Source: a virus
Virus record (IMG/VR): IMGVR_UViG_3300042868_000457
Coordinates: 1 to 31,427 of that record
Reading direction: 5' to 3' (one strand)
DNA: 31,427 nucleotides
A program made the position numbers and the translations under genes. Below the pieces are notes generated by a model, which saw only the letters and a program-made list of their open reading frames with translations, was not told the DNA's origin and made no database searches. The first letter of the stretch is position 1, and each line of letters opens with the position of its first letter. Below are positions 6,572 to 12,466 of the stretch, in pieces.

Positions 6572-6673
6572 GGCCAATCTGGTCAGTTTTGATGGTCAGA
6601 AAAGTAAGGCGGTAAACCGGTAGATTTCCTTTGTCCATACCGGTTTACTTTTCACTGTTTTTGGAGGTTTTAG

Positions 6674-7018
6674 ATGGTCCAACAAGTTGAGCAGTTATCC
6701 ACAGGTTATCCACATTCTAAGGAATTGGTCGAAGATGAGCGCGTTTTCTGCCATCAGTGCAGTAAGGCGGTAGAAGTGGAGCAGCGCCAGTCTATGCCAG
6801 CCGAGCAGATGGAGCGCCACAGAAAGGTCAACGCAAAGCCATTGCAGTGGATGTTTGACCAGGCAAAGGTTAAAGGTGGATGGGCAACAGTCACATGGTC
6901 CGAACACCAGTGCGGCCAGACCGGCCTTGCGGCATTCCCGACCGATGTCAAGCACCGGTGTCATATGTTCCAGACCAAAGCCTCGGCAGTAGAATCCGAA
7001 GAATGGTGGTTGACTTAA
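6674..7018 (+). CDS. Hypothetical Cys/His-containing protein, 114 residues
   Basis: GGAGG lies 6 bases before ATG 6674, an excellent ribosome binding site. Near the N-terminus CHQC (about residues 26-29) is a CxxC pair, and later Cys and His residues (SEHQC, KHRCHMF) could complete one zinc site. The middle is helical and charged (SMPAEQMERHRKVNAKPLQW). No known family is recognised. It is encoded right of the iterons. Two of the perfect DnaA boxes lie inside its first 14 codons, where they encode part of LSTGYPHS. The upstream inverted iteron pair could regulate it. It may be an origin-binding or nuclease-linked factor, given its position before the VRR-NUC gene, but this is only context. 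Confidence 0.7.
   Translation: MVQQVEQLSTGYPHSKELVEDERVFCHQCSKAVEVEQRQSMPAEQMERHRKVNAKPLQWMFDQAKVKGGWATVTWSEHQCGQTGLAAFPTDVKHRCHMFQTKASAVESEEWWLT
6695..6714 (+). promoter_or_regulatory. Two perfect tandem DnaA boxes inside a gene
   Basis: Exact TTATCCACA copies lie at 6695-6703 and 6706-6714, 11 bp apart start to start, so they face the same side of the helix. They fall inside the start of the coding sequence at 6674. With the copy at 6563 they make three exact matches in 152 bp. Confidence 0.75.
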
Positions 7019-7386
7019 AACGCAAACGAAAAAGCATTGAACACATTGACCAGGTCAAGGTGGTGCAACACTTTCGAGCGTTCTATCCGGACATCATCAT
7101 TGCGGCCATACCCAATGGTGGCGACAGAACGGCCTCAGAGCGCGTCAGATTGCATTCTGAAGGGGTATTGGCAGGGATGCCTGATCTTTGTGTCCTAGAG
7201 CCTAAAAACGGGTTCCATGCGTTGTTTGTGGAGATGAAGACCAAGGCCGGAGTGGTCTCAGCCAAGCAAAGCGCTGTAAATTTGCAGTTAAATGCAAAAG
7301 GGTATCGAGCAGTGGTCGCCAGATCAGCTGCCGAAGCAATCAAAAAAATCGAGGAGTATCTGAATGGCACGCAACTCACTGGCTGA
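7003..7386 (+). CDS. VRR-NUC family nuclease
   Basis: The frame is open further left, but homology begins near ATG 7003, giving 127 residues and a 16-base overlap with the previous gene. The protein shows the phage VRR-NUC pattern: IPNGGDRTASERVRLHSEGV, then the catalytic Asp in AGMPDL, the E-x-K in LFVEMKTKAG, a conserved Gln in SAKQSAV, and AKGYRAVVARSAAEAIKKIE at the end. VRR-NUC domains are PD-(D/E)XK nucleases. Stand-alone phage versions are thought to resolve or trim branched DNA during replication or before packaging. The 3' end overlaps the small terminase gene by 23 bases, so the two are probably co-translated. The length is normal for the family. Confidence 0.85.
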   Translation: MVVDLKRKRKSIEHIDQVKVVQHFRAFYPDIIIAAIPNGGDRTASERVRLHSEGVLAGMPDLCVLEPKNGFHALFVEMKTKAGVVSAKQSAVNLQLNAKGYRAVVARSAAEAIKKIEEYLNGTQLTG

Positions 7387-7852
7387 AATAGCCGACCAAG
7401 GCGCTGCAAACATTGCAGCAGCACAAGCCAGAAAAGCTGAAGTCAGCCTGGCCAACAAAGCTATCCACAAATTTGGTGGTGAGGATGCCGTAATCGAATT
7501 CATTGCATCGGGCGGCACGATCTCCGCACTGTGCAAGCTATTGGGGGTCGGGAATACCACGTTTGATCGGTGGCTAGAAAAAGGTGGCGAGACGCGCAGG
7601 ACCGCCTACGCACGCGCACGTGTGCGCGCAGGGCAGAGTTTAGCAGAGCAAACCATCGATATTGCAGACGCTGCCACACCTCAAGAGGCGCAGGTGGCCA
7701 AGCTACGGGTGGACACAAGGCGCTGGCTGGCCTCCAAGCTCTCTGAAGAGTTCAGCGACAAGCAGCAGCCACTGGTCAACATCGACCTTGGAAGCATGGC
7801 CCTTGATGCACTGCGCAAGCGATCTGTCGTATCACTAGACGATTCTGCATAA
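7364..7852 (+). CDS. terS: Terminase small subunit, Sf6 gp1-like
   Basis: The 162-residue protein has an N-terminal Ala-rich helix, then a helix-turn-helix (GTISALCKLLGVGNTTFDRW, about residues 51-70). Next comes RTAYARARVRAGQSLAEQTI, an acidic DIADAATPQEAQ segment, and KLRVDTRRWLASKL. This order is characteristic of Sf6-type small terminase subunits, which bind the packaging site and feed DNA to the large subunit. The central oligomerisation helices sit in the A/R-rich stretch. TerL does not follow directly: the 7853-8179 gap and four tiny genes intervene. The protein's target could be the GC-rich block in that gap. Confidence 0.8.
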   Translation: MARNSLAEIADQGAANIAAAQARKAEVSLANKAIHKFGGEDAVIEFIASGGTISALCKLLGVGNTTFDRWLEKGGETRRTAYARARVRAGQSLAEQTIDIADAATPQEAQVAKLRVDTRRWLASKLSEEFSDKQQPLVNIDLGSMALDALRKRSVVSLDDSA

Positions 7853-8179
7853 ATGAATACCAAATGATTCAGCTACTTTATACAACGACCATTATGTTAA
7901 GTGGATAACTAGATATCCACAGAATTAAGTGCATCAAAGTATTACAAGCCTACTTATGCACAGGAATCTGTGGATAAGGTTGGCCAAAATCTGGGGGTAA
8001 GTCGGTGGTGGCCTGCTGGCGCCTGGTGGCCGCGACCCCCCCCTTGGCCGGTTTGGCGGGGGCGACTGTGGCGGCACTAAACACCTACAAAAAAAAATTT
8101 TTAAAAAACTTTTGAACTAGTTGACATAAAACGCAAAAAGCACCGACAATCTAATCTCCACAAACAACGGAGAAAACGA
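7853..8179. other. Intergenic gap: second DnaA cluster, GC block, A/T tract
   Basis: No gene is seen. In order the gap holds four DnaA-like sites. Two fit TTATNCACA: TTATGCACA at 7954-7962 and TGTGGATAA (minus-strand box) at 7969-7977. Two have one mismatch, at 7900-7908 (minus) and 7913-7921 (plus). A very GC-rich block with repeated GGTGGCC/CTGGCG words and a C8 run (8036-8043) follows, then a 25-bp A9-T5-A6-C-T4 tract (8089-8113) and a promoter. It could be a second origin half with an unwinding element. The GC block next to terS could alternatively be a pac or cos site. Both are inferences. Confidence 0.6.
8121..8150 (+). promoter_or_regulatory. Candidate sigma70 promoter for the packaging operon
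   Basis: A consensus TTGACA at 8121-8126 is followed after 18 bp by GACAAT (8145-8150). It lies just upstream of the chain of five coupled genes that starts at 8180 and ends with TerL. The A/T tract at 8089-8113 could act as an UP element. Confidence 0.6.
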
Positions 8180-8344
8180 ATGAAATCTAAGCTGGCGACA
8201 GTGGTTATCAAGGACCAAGAGTGGATAGTCTTAGACACTGATGAGGCTCAAGACAAGAAAGTGTTCTGCAAGCTAATGAGCTTGGATGGCACAATTGTCT
8301 GGCACGCATGGGTCGATATTAACTTGATCGTGGGGATAATATGA
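8180..8344 (+). CDS. Hypothetical protein, 54 residues
   Basis: The sequence starts MKSKLATVVIKDQEWIVLDT and ends WVDINLIVGII. GGAG lies 7 bases upstream of ATG 8180, and a good promoter is about 30 bases upstream. The pattern is alternating beta strands (LATVVIKDQEWIVLD; GTIVWHAWVDINLIV) around a polar turn, suggesting a tiny beta-sheet protein. The stop overlaps the next start as ATGA (8341-8344). No family is recognised. It is the first gene of a five-gene coupled chain leading into TerL. Confidence 0.65.
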   Translation: MKSKLATVVIKDQEWIVLDTDEAQDKKVFCKLMSLDGTIVWHAWVDINLIVGII

Positions 8345-8502
8345 ATATTACGTTATTAACTAAGGTGAGGCAATTATTTAATGTCGATTATGTGCCTGCG
8401 CATACTAATCGACATAATCAATTGCAATATATCAAGGCACTAAGGCAATTAGGTAATAGGTGGTTAATTCACCCTGATAATAAAATAAATAGAATCCAAT
8501 GA
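8341..8502 (+). CDS. Hypothetical basic protein, 53 residues
   Basis: It starts on an ATGA overlap with the previous gene and ends on another with the next (8499-8502). The protein begins MNITLLTKVRQLFNVDYVPA and contains RHNQLQYIKALRQLGNRWLI followed by HPDNKINRI. It is basic and mostly helical, and could be a small nucleic-acid-binding protein. No helix-turn-helix is convincing. The local DNA is more A/T-rich than the flanking terminase genes. I recognise no family. Coding status rests on precise stop-start overlaps at both ends. Confidence 0.62.
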   Translation: MNITLLTKVRQLFNVDYVPAHTNRHNQLQYIKALRQLGNRWLIHPDNKINRIQ

Positions 8503-8696
8503 AGAGTAATTTTGTCAATAACCATGTGAGATTGAATGGGAATGTGCATGGCCACAAATTGCAGTTATGCAATAAGTGCGCTTTAAAAAAGCCACCAGAG
8601 GGTGGGGTTGAGATGAGTGCGACTAGGTGGTTGTGTGCATCATGCTGGACCGACAGGATCACGGGTCAGAACTTAAAGCAAGCGAGGATTAAATGA
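8499..8696 (+). CDS. Small zinc-ribbon-like protein, 65 residues
   Basis: Two CxxC knuckles are present, LCNKC near residues 24-27 and LCASC near 50-53, separated by a Gly/Pro-rich loop (KKPPEGGVEMS). This is the layout of a treble-clef or zinc-ribbon fold with four cysteine ligands. Flanking residues are basic (HVRLNGNVHGHKLQ, then TGQNLKQARIK), which suits nucleic-acid binding. It is coupled by ATGA overlaps to the genes on both sides. Small zinc proteins next to terminase genes are frequent in phages and some are HNH-related, but the HNH residues are not clear here. Function is not assigned. Confidence 0.68.
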   Translation: MKSNFVNNHVRLNGNVHGHKLQLCNKCALKKPPEGGVEMSATRWLCASCWTDRITGQNLKQARIK

Positions 8697-8896
8697 CTGA
8701 TTTATTGACAGCGATGCATTTGTCTGTGATGTTGTTGGATTTGAAGATCAGGATGATGGAGGCGATCAATGAGGAGAGGTTTGACCTGGCGATGACCATG
8801 CATTTGCTGATACTGGTGCGGACTGATGAGCTAGATGCGCATAAGTGGGCGATGAGTCCTAAAGCCTGGGCCATCTATGAGACTATCCACCCATGA
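8693..8896 (+). CDS. Hypothetical helical protein, 67 residues
   Basis: This protein is Met- and Leu-rich and almost entirely helical. It starts MTDLLTAMHLSVMLLDLKIR, then EAINEERFDLAMTMHLLILV, and ends AWAIYETIHP. Amphipathic helices without a long uninterrupted hydrophobic run argue against a membrane segment and for a small helical bundle or a partner of TerL. It is linked by ATGA overlaps to the zinc-ribbon gene before it and to TerL after it (8893-8896), so its translation is probably tied to TerL. No family is recognised. Confidence 0.62.
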   Translation: MTDLLTAMHLSVMLLDLKIRMMEAINEERFDLAMTMHLLILVRTDELDAHKWAMSPKAWAIYETIHP

Positions 8897-10302
8897 GTAA
8901 AGAAAATGTGTTTGCTGCGTGGGTGGAGAGGTATCAGCCTGATCCGGTGCTGTTTGTGCGGGAGGTGTTGGGGGTTGACCCTGACCCGTGGCAGGTGAAG
9001 TTTCTTGGGGCGATTGCCCGTGGGGATCGGAAGATCAGTGTTAGGAGTGGCCACGGGGTGGGCAAGAGTACGGCAAGCAGCTGGGCCATGCTCTGGTACT
9101 TTATGACTAGATCGCCCGTCAAGGTGGTGGTGACTGCACCGACAAGTAGTCAGCTGTATGACGCGATGTTTGCGGAGCTGAAGCGCTGGATCAATGCGAT
9201 GCCATTGCCATTGCAGGGGTTGTTGACTGTCAAGCAAGAGAGGATTGAATTCAATGCGGCCCCGACTGAGATGTTTATTTCGGCCAGGACAAGTCGGGCA
9301 GAGCAGCCAGAGGCTTTGCAGGGGATTCACTCGGAGAATGTGATGCTGGTGGCTGATGAGGCTTCTGGTGTGCCGGAGCAGGTGTTCGAGGCCGCGGCTG
9401 GAAGTATGTCGGGGCATAACGCGGTGACGCTGTTATTGGGGAATCCGGTGAGGTCTAGTGGGTTCTTTTACGACACCCACACGCGCCTGGCTGATGAGTG
9501 GACCACGTTTCAAGTGGCGTGTACTGACTCGCCACGGGTGTCGGATGAGTACGTCAAAGAGATGGCCATGCGCTATGGCGAGGAGAGTAACGTCTACCGG
9601 ATCAGGGTGATCGGGGAGTTTCCAAAAGGCGATGACGACACTGTGATTGCCATGGATTTGCTGGAGAGCGCGGTGAATCGGGATGTGGCGCCAAGTGAGT
9701 ACGCGTCCATGATCTGGGGCTTGGATGTGGCGCGGTTTGGCTCGGACAGGTCAGCGCTGTGCAAAAGGCAGGGCAATGCGGTGACTGAGAACATTAAGAC
9801 TTGGAAAAACTTGGACCTGATGCAATTGACTGGTGCGGTGGTTGCCGAGTACCAGGCACTGCCGCCCAGCCAGCAGCCAAAAGAAATTCTGGTCGACAGC
9901 ATTGGCCTTGGCGCTGGGGTGGTGGACAGGCTCAGAGAGCTGGGCCTGCCGGCCAGAGGCATCAACGTGTCAGAGTCCCCAGCCATGGGCGGGACTTATA
10001 GGAATTTGAAAGCAGAGCTTTGGTACAGGGCACGGGCGTGGCTGGAGGCGCGGGACTGCAAGATGCCAAAGGATGATGTGCTGATATCTGAGCTGGCCAC
10101 AGTGCGGTACTCATTCACCAGTAATGGCAAGATCGCCATTGAGGGGAAAGACGAGATCAAGAGACGCGGCCTGCCAAGTCCTGACAAGGCTGATGCCTTT
10201 GTCCTGACGTTTGCGTCTGATGCGGTGATGGGGATGTATGGCAGCAGTGGCTCAAGTAAGTGGAGCCAGCCACTGCGCAGAAACCTGTCGCGGGTTGCAT
10301 AA
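8893..10302 (+). CDS. terL: Terminase large subunit (packaging ATPase-nuclease)
   Basis: The 469-residue protein has both terminase domains. The N-terminal ATPase carries PDPWQVKFL (adenine-motif-like), Walker A SGHGVGKST (residues 52-60) and Walker B VMLVADEAS with catalytic Glu near 156. The C-terminal RNase H-like nuclease has WGLDVARFGSD (first Asp near 277), ILVDSIGLGAGVVDRL and the late SPDKADAFVLTFA Asp motif. Length and motifs fit Sf6/P22-type large subunits. It drives ATP-dependent DNA translocation through the portal and cuts concatemers, with the small subunit at 7364 recognising DNA. Translation is coupled to the previous gene by ATGA. The Gly/Ser tail (GSSGSSKW) is a flexible end. 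Confidence 0.92.
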   Translation: MSKENVFAAWVERYQPDPVLFVREVLGVDPDPWQVKFLGAIARGDRKISVRSGHGVGKSTASSWAMLWYFMTRSPVKVVVTAPTSSQLYDAMFAELKRWINAMPLPLQGLLTVKQERIEFNAAPTEMFISARTSRAEQPEALQGIHSENVMLVADEASGVPEQVFEAAAGSMSGHNAVTLLLGNPVRSSGFFYDTHTRLADEWTTFQVACTDSPRVSDEYVKEMAMRYGEESNVYRIRVIGEFPKGDDDTVIAMDLLESAVNRDVAPSEYASMIWGLDVARFGSDRSALCKRQGNAVTENIKTWKNLDLMQLTGAVVAEYQALPPSQQPKEILVDSIGLGAGVVDRLRELGLPARGINVSESPAMGGTYRNLKAELWYRARAWLEARDCKMPKDDVLISELATVRYSFTSNGKIAIEGKDEIKRRGLPSPDKADAFVLTFASDAVMGMYGSSGSSKWSQPLRRNLSRVA

Positions 10303-10332
10303 TTCACACATCCACAACCAAGAGGTAAAGCA

Positions 10333-10824
10333 ATGGCTACTTTAAAACGCACCATGGAACAGGTCATGGACCGAGATATGGAAGAGGAGATGGGCGAGGA
10401 CATGAGCGCAGGCGAGAACTGCCCATTGCCCACGCAAGACATTACGTTGAATTTAAAAAACCGCGCCAAGGCAATTACCAGCGCGGCCTATGGTCCTGAG
10501 AATCCCAAGCTGCCAAATGAGGCTTTTTGGCGCAAGAAGTCAGACCAGTGGGATGTGAGCATTGAGGACTCAAAGAAAAGCCTGTGCGGTAACTGCGCGG
10601 CATTCAATGTGTCTGATAATCTGAAAGAGTGCATTGCCCAAGGTATTGGCATGGAAGCAGACCCTTGGGGAACAATCAAGTTGGCCGATCTGGGTTACTG
10701 CGAAATCTTTGATTTCAAGTGCGCAGCAAGCAGAACTTGCGATGCATGGGTGGTGGGTGGCCCCAATACGGGTGAGCAGGGCGGTGAAGAATCTGAAAAC
10801 TATGAAGAGGGAGAAGAGGAATGA
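10333..10824 (+). CDS. Cys-rich acidic protein, possible metal site, 163 residues
   Basis: The ribosome binding site AGAGG precedes ATG 10333. The N-terminus is acidic (MDRDMEEEMGEDMSAGE) and the C-terminus very acidic (EESENYEEGEEE). Between them lies a cysteine cluster: CGNCAAF, KEC, GYC, FKC and RTCDAW. Spacing CxxC then GYC then TCDAW resembles small high-potential iron-sulfur (HiPIP-like) proteins, which read CxxC...C...GWCSAW, but the match is partial and zinc binding is an alternative. It lies between TerL and two lysine-rich genes and overlaps the next gene by ATGA. Similar Cys-rich proteins occur in phage packaging and head operons with no known role. Confidence 0.7.
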   Translation: MATLKRTMEQVMDRDMEEEMGEDMSAGENCPLPTQDITLNLKNRAKAITSAAYGPENPKLPNEAFWRKKSDQWDVSIEDSKKSLCGNCAAFNVSDNLKECIAQGIGMEADPWGTIKLADLGYCEIFDFKCAASRTCDAWVVGGPNTGEQGGEESENYEEGEEE

Positions 10825-10973
10825 AACAAGGTTTGTATTCCAATATTGCAGCAAAACGTGAGCGTATAGCCGCAGGCTCGAAAGAGAAGATGCGCAAGCC
10901 AGGTAGCAAGGGAGCGCCAAGTGCTGCCGACTTCAAAGCCGCAGCCAAAACTGCAAAGAAGCCAAAGAAATGA
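10821..10973 (+). CDS. Small lysine-rich protein, 50 residues
   Basis: The frame overlaps the previous gene by ATGA (10821-10824) and the next by ATGA (10970-10973). The protein starts MKQGLYSNIAAKRERIAAGS and is rich in Lys, Arg, Ala and Gly, ending KTAKKPKK. It is strongly basic and probably disordered. The motif SKEKMRKPGSKGAPS is typical of short phage proteins next to DUF6321-like genes. It probably binds DNA or acidic partners, perhaps the very acidic protein encoded just before it. That pairing is an inference from charge. Confidence 0.7.
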   Translation: MKQGLYSNIAAKRERIAAGSKEKMRKPGSKGAPSAADFKAAAKTAKKPKK

Positions 10974-11266
10974 AGACACCGGCTTGGCAGCGTAAAGAGG
11001 GCAAGTCACCCTCTGGCGGGTTAAACGCCAAGGGCCGTGCCAGTGCGAAGGCCGAGGGCATGGACCTCAAGGCGCCAGTCAAGGCAGGCGACAACCCAAG
11101 GCGCGCCAGCTTCTTGGCACGCATGGGCAATATGCCTGGTCCTGAGATGAAGGGCGGTGAGCCAACCAGGCTGCTGCTGTCATTGAAGGCATGGGGCGCA
11201 AGCTCCAAGGCGGATGCCAAATCTAAGGCGGCTGCGATCAGTGCCAGGAATAAGGCAAAGAAGTGA
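10970..11266 (+). CDS. DUF6321-like basic protein, 98 residues
   Basis: The N-terminus MKTPAWQRKEGKSPSGGLNA followed by KGRASAKAEG is the hallmark of the DUF6321 family of small basic phage proteins. LKAPVKAGDNPRRASFLARM is the second conserved stretch. The usual cysteine-containing middle (ARMCGM-like) is replaced by ARMGNMPGPEMKGGEPTR, and the C-terminal half (LLLSLKAWGASSKADAKSK) is diverged. The protein is highly positive and low-complexity, consistent with DNA binding. It overlaps the next gene by GTGA (11263-11266). The role of the family is unknown. Position beside terminase and portal suggests a packaging or head-associated role. Confidence 0.75.
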   Translation: MKTPAWQRKEGKSPSGGLNAKGRASAKAEGMDLKAPVKAGDNPRRASFLARMGNMPGPEMKGGEPTRLLLSLKAWGASSKADAKSKAAAISARNKAKK

Positions 11267-11958
11267 TCTGTCCGATTGTCATTGCCACTGTCAGGGGCCA
11301 AGGTCTGGCCGTGTTGCTGGAATCCATCAAGCAATACGCGCCAGAGTGTCCGGTCTATCTGCGCGGACCTGAGTCGGTGATTGAGAGGTTTGAGGCTGAC
11401 TACAAAATCTATGGCCAGCCGAGGAGCTTTGGCGAGGACTACAACGAGGTGATTGAGGCAGCGCTCAAGGACTGGTCAGCCTGCATTGTGGCCAATGACG
11501 ACATCGTGCTGACGCCCACCAGCGTGAAGACGCTGATGGAAGATGTGCAGATTATCAAGACCATGAACAGCGTGAAGGCTGGGTGGGTGGCATCGAGGAC
11601 TGATGCGGCTCGGCCTTGTCAGAATGTGCGGATCAGCGACCCTAATGAGAATTTGTATTTTTACAAATACCCATCAGAGTCGCACATCAAGATGGCCGAG
11701 GAGGTCAGCCCAATCTTTGCATGGATATCAAGTGATGCATTTGAGCAGGCAAAGTTTCCCCCTCTCAATTGGTACAGCGATGATGTGCATTGTAGGGACT
11801 TGATTGAAAAAGGATACTCACATTTTGTGAGCGCCAGTTATGTTCATCACATTGGCTCAAATACCATCGGTTTTAATGCCCAAAAGCTCCACGAAGACGC
11901 GCTACCATGGCTCAAAGAAAACAGACCTACCTATGCGAGTGCCTGGTTTGATTCTTAA
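11263..11958 (+). CDS. Glycosyltransferase-like protein (GT-A fold)
   Basis: It starts with GTG 11263 overlapping the previous stop. The 231-residue protein begins ICPIVIATVRGQGLAVLLES, a GT-A-type nucleotide-binding strand and helix. It then shows FGEDYNEVIEAAL and CIVANDDIVLTP, where NDD is the DxD-like metal/nucleotide-sugar site. A late WYSDDVHCRDLIEKGYSHF followed by a VHHIGSNTIG histidine region resembles the C-terminal acceptor motif of GT2 enzymes. It probably transfers a sugar to a virion protein, DNA base or host glycan. It is followed by a methyltransferase-like gene and precedes the portal, an unusual place for such enzymes. Substrate cannot be read from the sequence. Confidence 0.7.
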   Translation: MICPIVIATVRGQGLAVLLESIKQYAPECPVYLRGPESVIERFEADYKIYGQPRSFGEDYNEVIEAALKDWSACIVANDDIVLTPTSVKTLMEDVQIIKTMNSVKAGWVASRTDAARPCQNVRISDPNENLYFYKYPSESHIKMAEEVSPIFAWISSDAFEQAKFPPLNWYSDDVHCRDLIEKGYSHFVSASYVHHIGSNTIGFNAQKLHEDALPWLKENRPTYASAWFDS

Positions 11959-12466
11959 CTTGGGGTCCGGCAAGGACTGGAATCCTGAGTATCTGAATGC
12001 AGATATACAGGCCAGCAAGACGCCAGACTGGCTGGTGGATATCAGCGACATCAAGTGGGGCGACACGCTGGAAACTAGGTTTGGCCAGCTGGAAGTTGTG
12101 CCAGGAATGTTTAAGACGATTCTGGCCAATGATGTGCTGGAACACATCCCCAATCTGGTCGATGCCATGACCAACTGCAAAGAGCTGCTGAAGGTGGGCG
12201 GTGAGATGCGGATTCATGTGCCGTATGACTTGAGCCTTGGGGCGTGGCAAGACCCGACCCATGTCAGGGCATTTAACGAGAACTCATGGCGGTACTACAC
12301 CGACTGGCACTGGTACTTGGGCTGGCCCGACCGGTTTGAGCTGACAACGCTAGAAATGAGGCTCTCAAAGGTGGGAGAATCATTAGAATTGCCCCATGAC
12401 GAAATTATCCGCACCCCACGGGCTGTGGACTCTATGTATGTGGTTCTCACAAAGGTTAAACCATGA
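11933..12466 (+). CDS. SAM-dependent methyltransferase-like protein
   Basis: The frame is open from 11840, but ATG 11933 places the first strand directly at the start and limits overlap with the previous gene to 26 bases. The product is 177 residues. Motif I is LILNLGSGKDW (SAM-binding Gly loop), followed by the acidic EYLNADI. DVLEHIPNLVDAM is the motif-IV-like segment of class I methyltransferases, followed by LLKVGGEMRIHVPYD. The aromatic DWHWYLGWPDRF region may form the substrate pocket. It could modify a sugar added by the preceding glycosyltransferase-like protein, as in polysaccharide biosynthesis pairs. DNA methylation is less likely because no NPPY/DPPY or target-recognition domain is present. 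Confidence 0.75.
   Translation: MRVPGLILNLGSGKDWNPEYLNADIQASKTPDWLVDISDIKWGDTLETRFGQLEVVPGMFKTILANDVLEHIPNLVDAMTNCKELLKVGGEMRIHVPYDLSLGAWQDPTHVRAFNENSWRYYTDWHWYLGWPDRFELTTLEMRLSKVGESLELPHDEIIRTPRAVDSMYVVLTKVKP

Larger units (their letters stand above)
6467..6648 (+). repeat. Iteron array, seven copies of GTAAACCGGTA
   Basis: Exact GTAAACCGGTA copies start at 6467, 6475, 6486, 6497 and 6612. Inverted copies lie at 6508-6517 (10 of the 11 bases) and 6638-6648. The third, fourth and fifth are head-to-tail or abutting at 11-bp spacing, about one helical turn. Copy four plus the inverted copy form a perfect 20-bp palindrome (6498-6517). Copies six and seven make an 11-bp inverted repeat with a 15-bp spacer, just upstream of the gene at 6674. 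The array is typical of initiator-protein binding sites (iterons). The most likely ligand is the RepA-like protein encoded immediately upstream, but that is an inference. Confidence 0.85.
6467..6714. other. Candidate replication origin (iterons, hairpin, DnaA boxes)
   Basis: Within 250 bp this segment combines seven iterons, a large hairpin and three exact TTATCCACA DnaA boxes. It lies directly downstream of a primase-helicase with a RepA-like domain. This is the textbook arrangement of theta-replicating plasmid origins and some phage origins. The run from 6471 to 6673 contains no gene. No long A/T-only stretch is present inside it, so the unwinding element may be the T-rich part at 6623-6660 or the A/T tract in the second cluster at 8089-8113. 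Confidence 0.68.

Noticed and set aside
6880-7002. N-terminal extension of the VRR-NUC protein
   Set aside because: It would lie within the preceding gene in another frame. VRR-NUC similarity starts after ATG 7003 and the extension has no family-like sequence.
11840-11932. N-terminal extension of the methyltransferase-like protein
   Set aside because: It overlaps the glycosyltransferase gene by over 100 bases, and motif I sits naturally right after ATG 11933.
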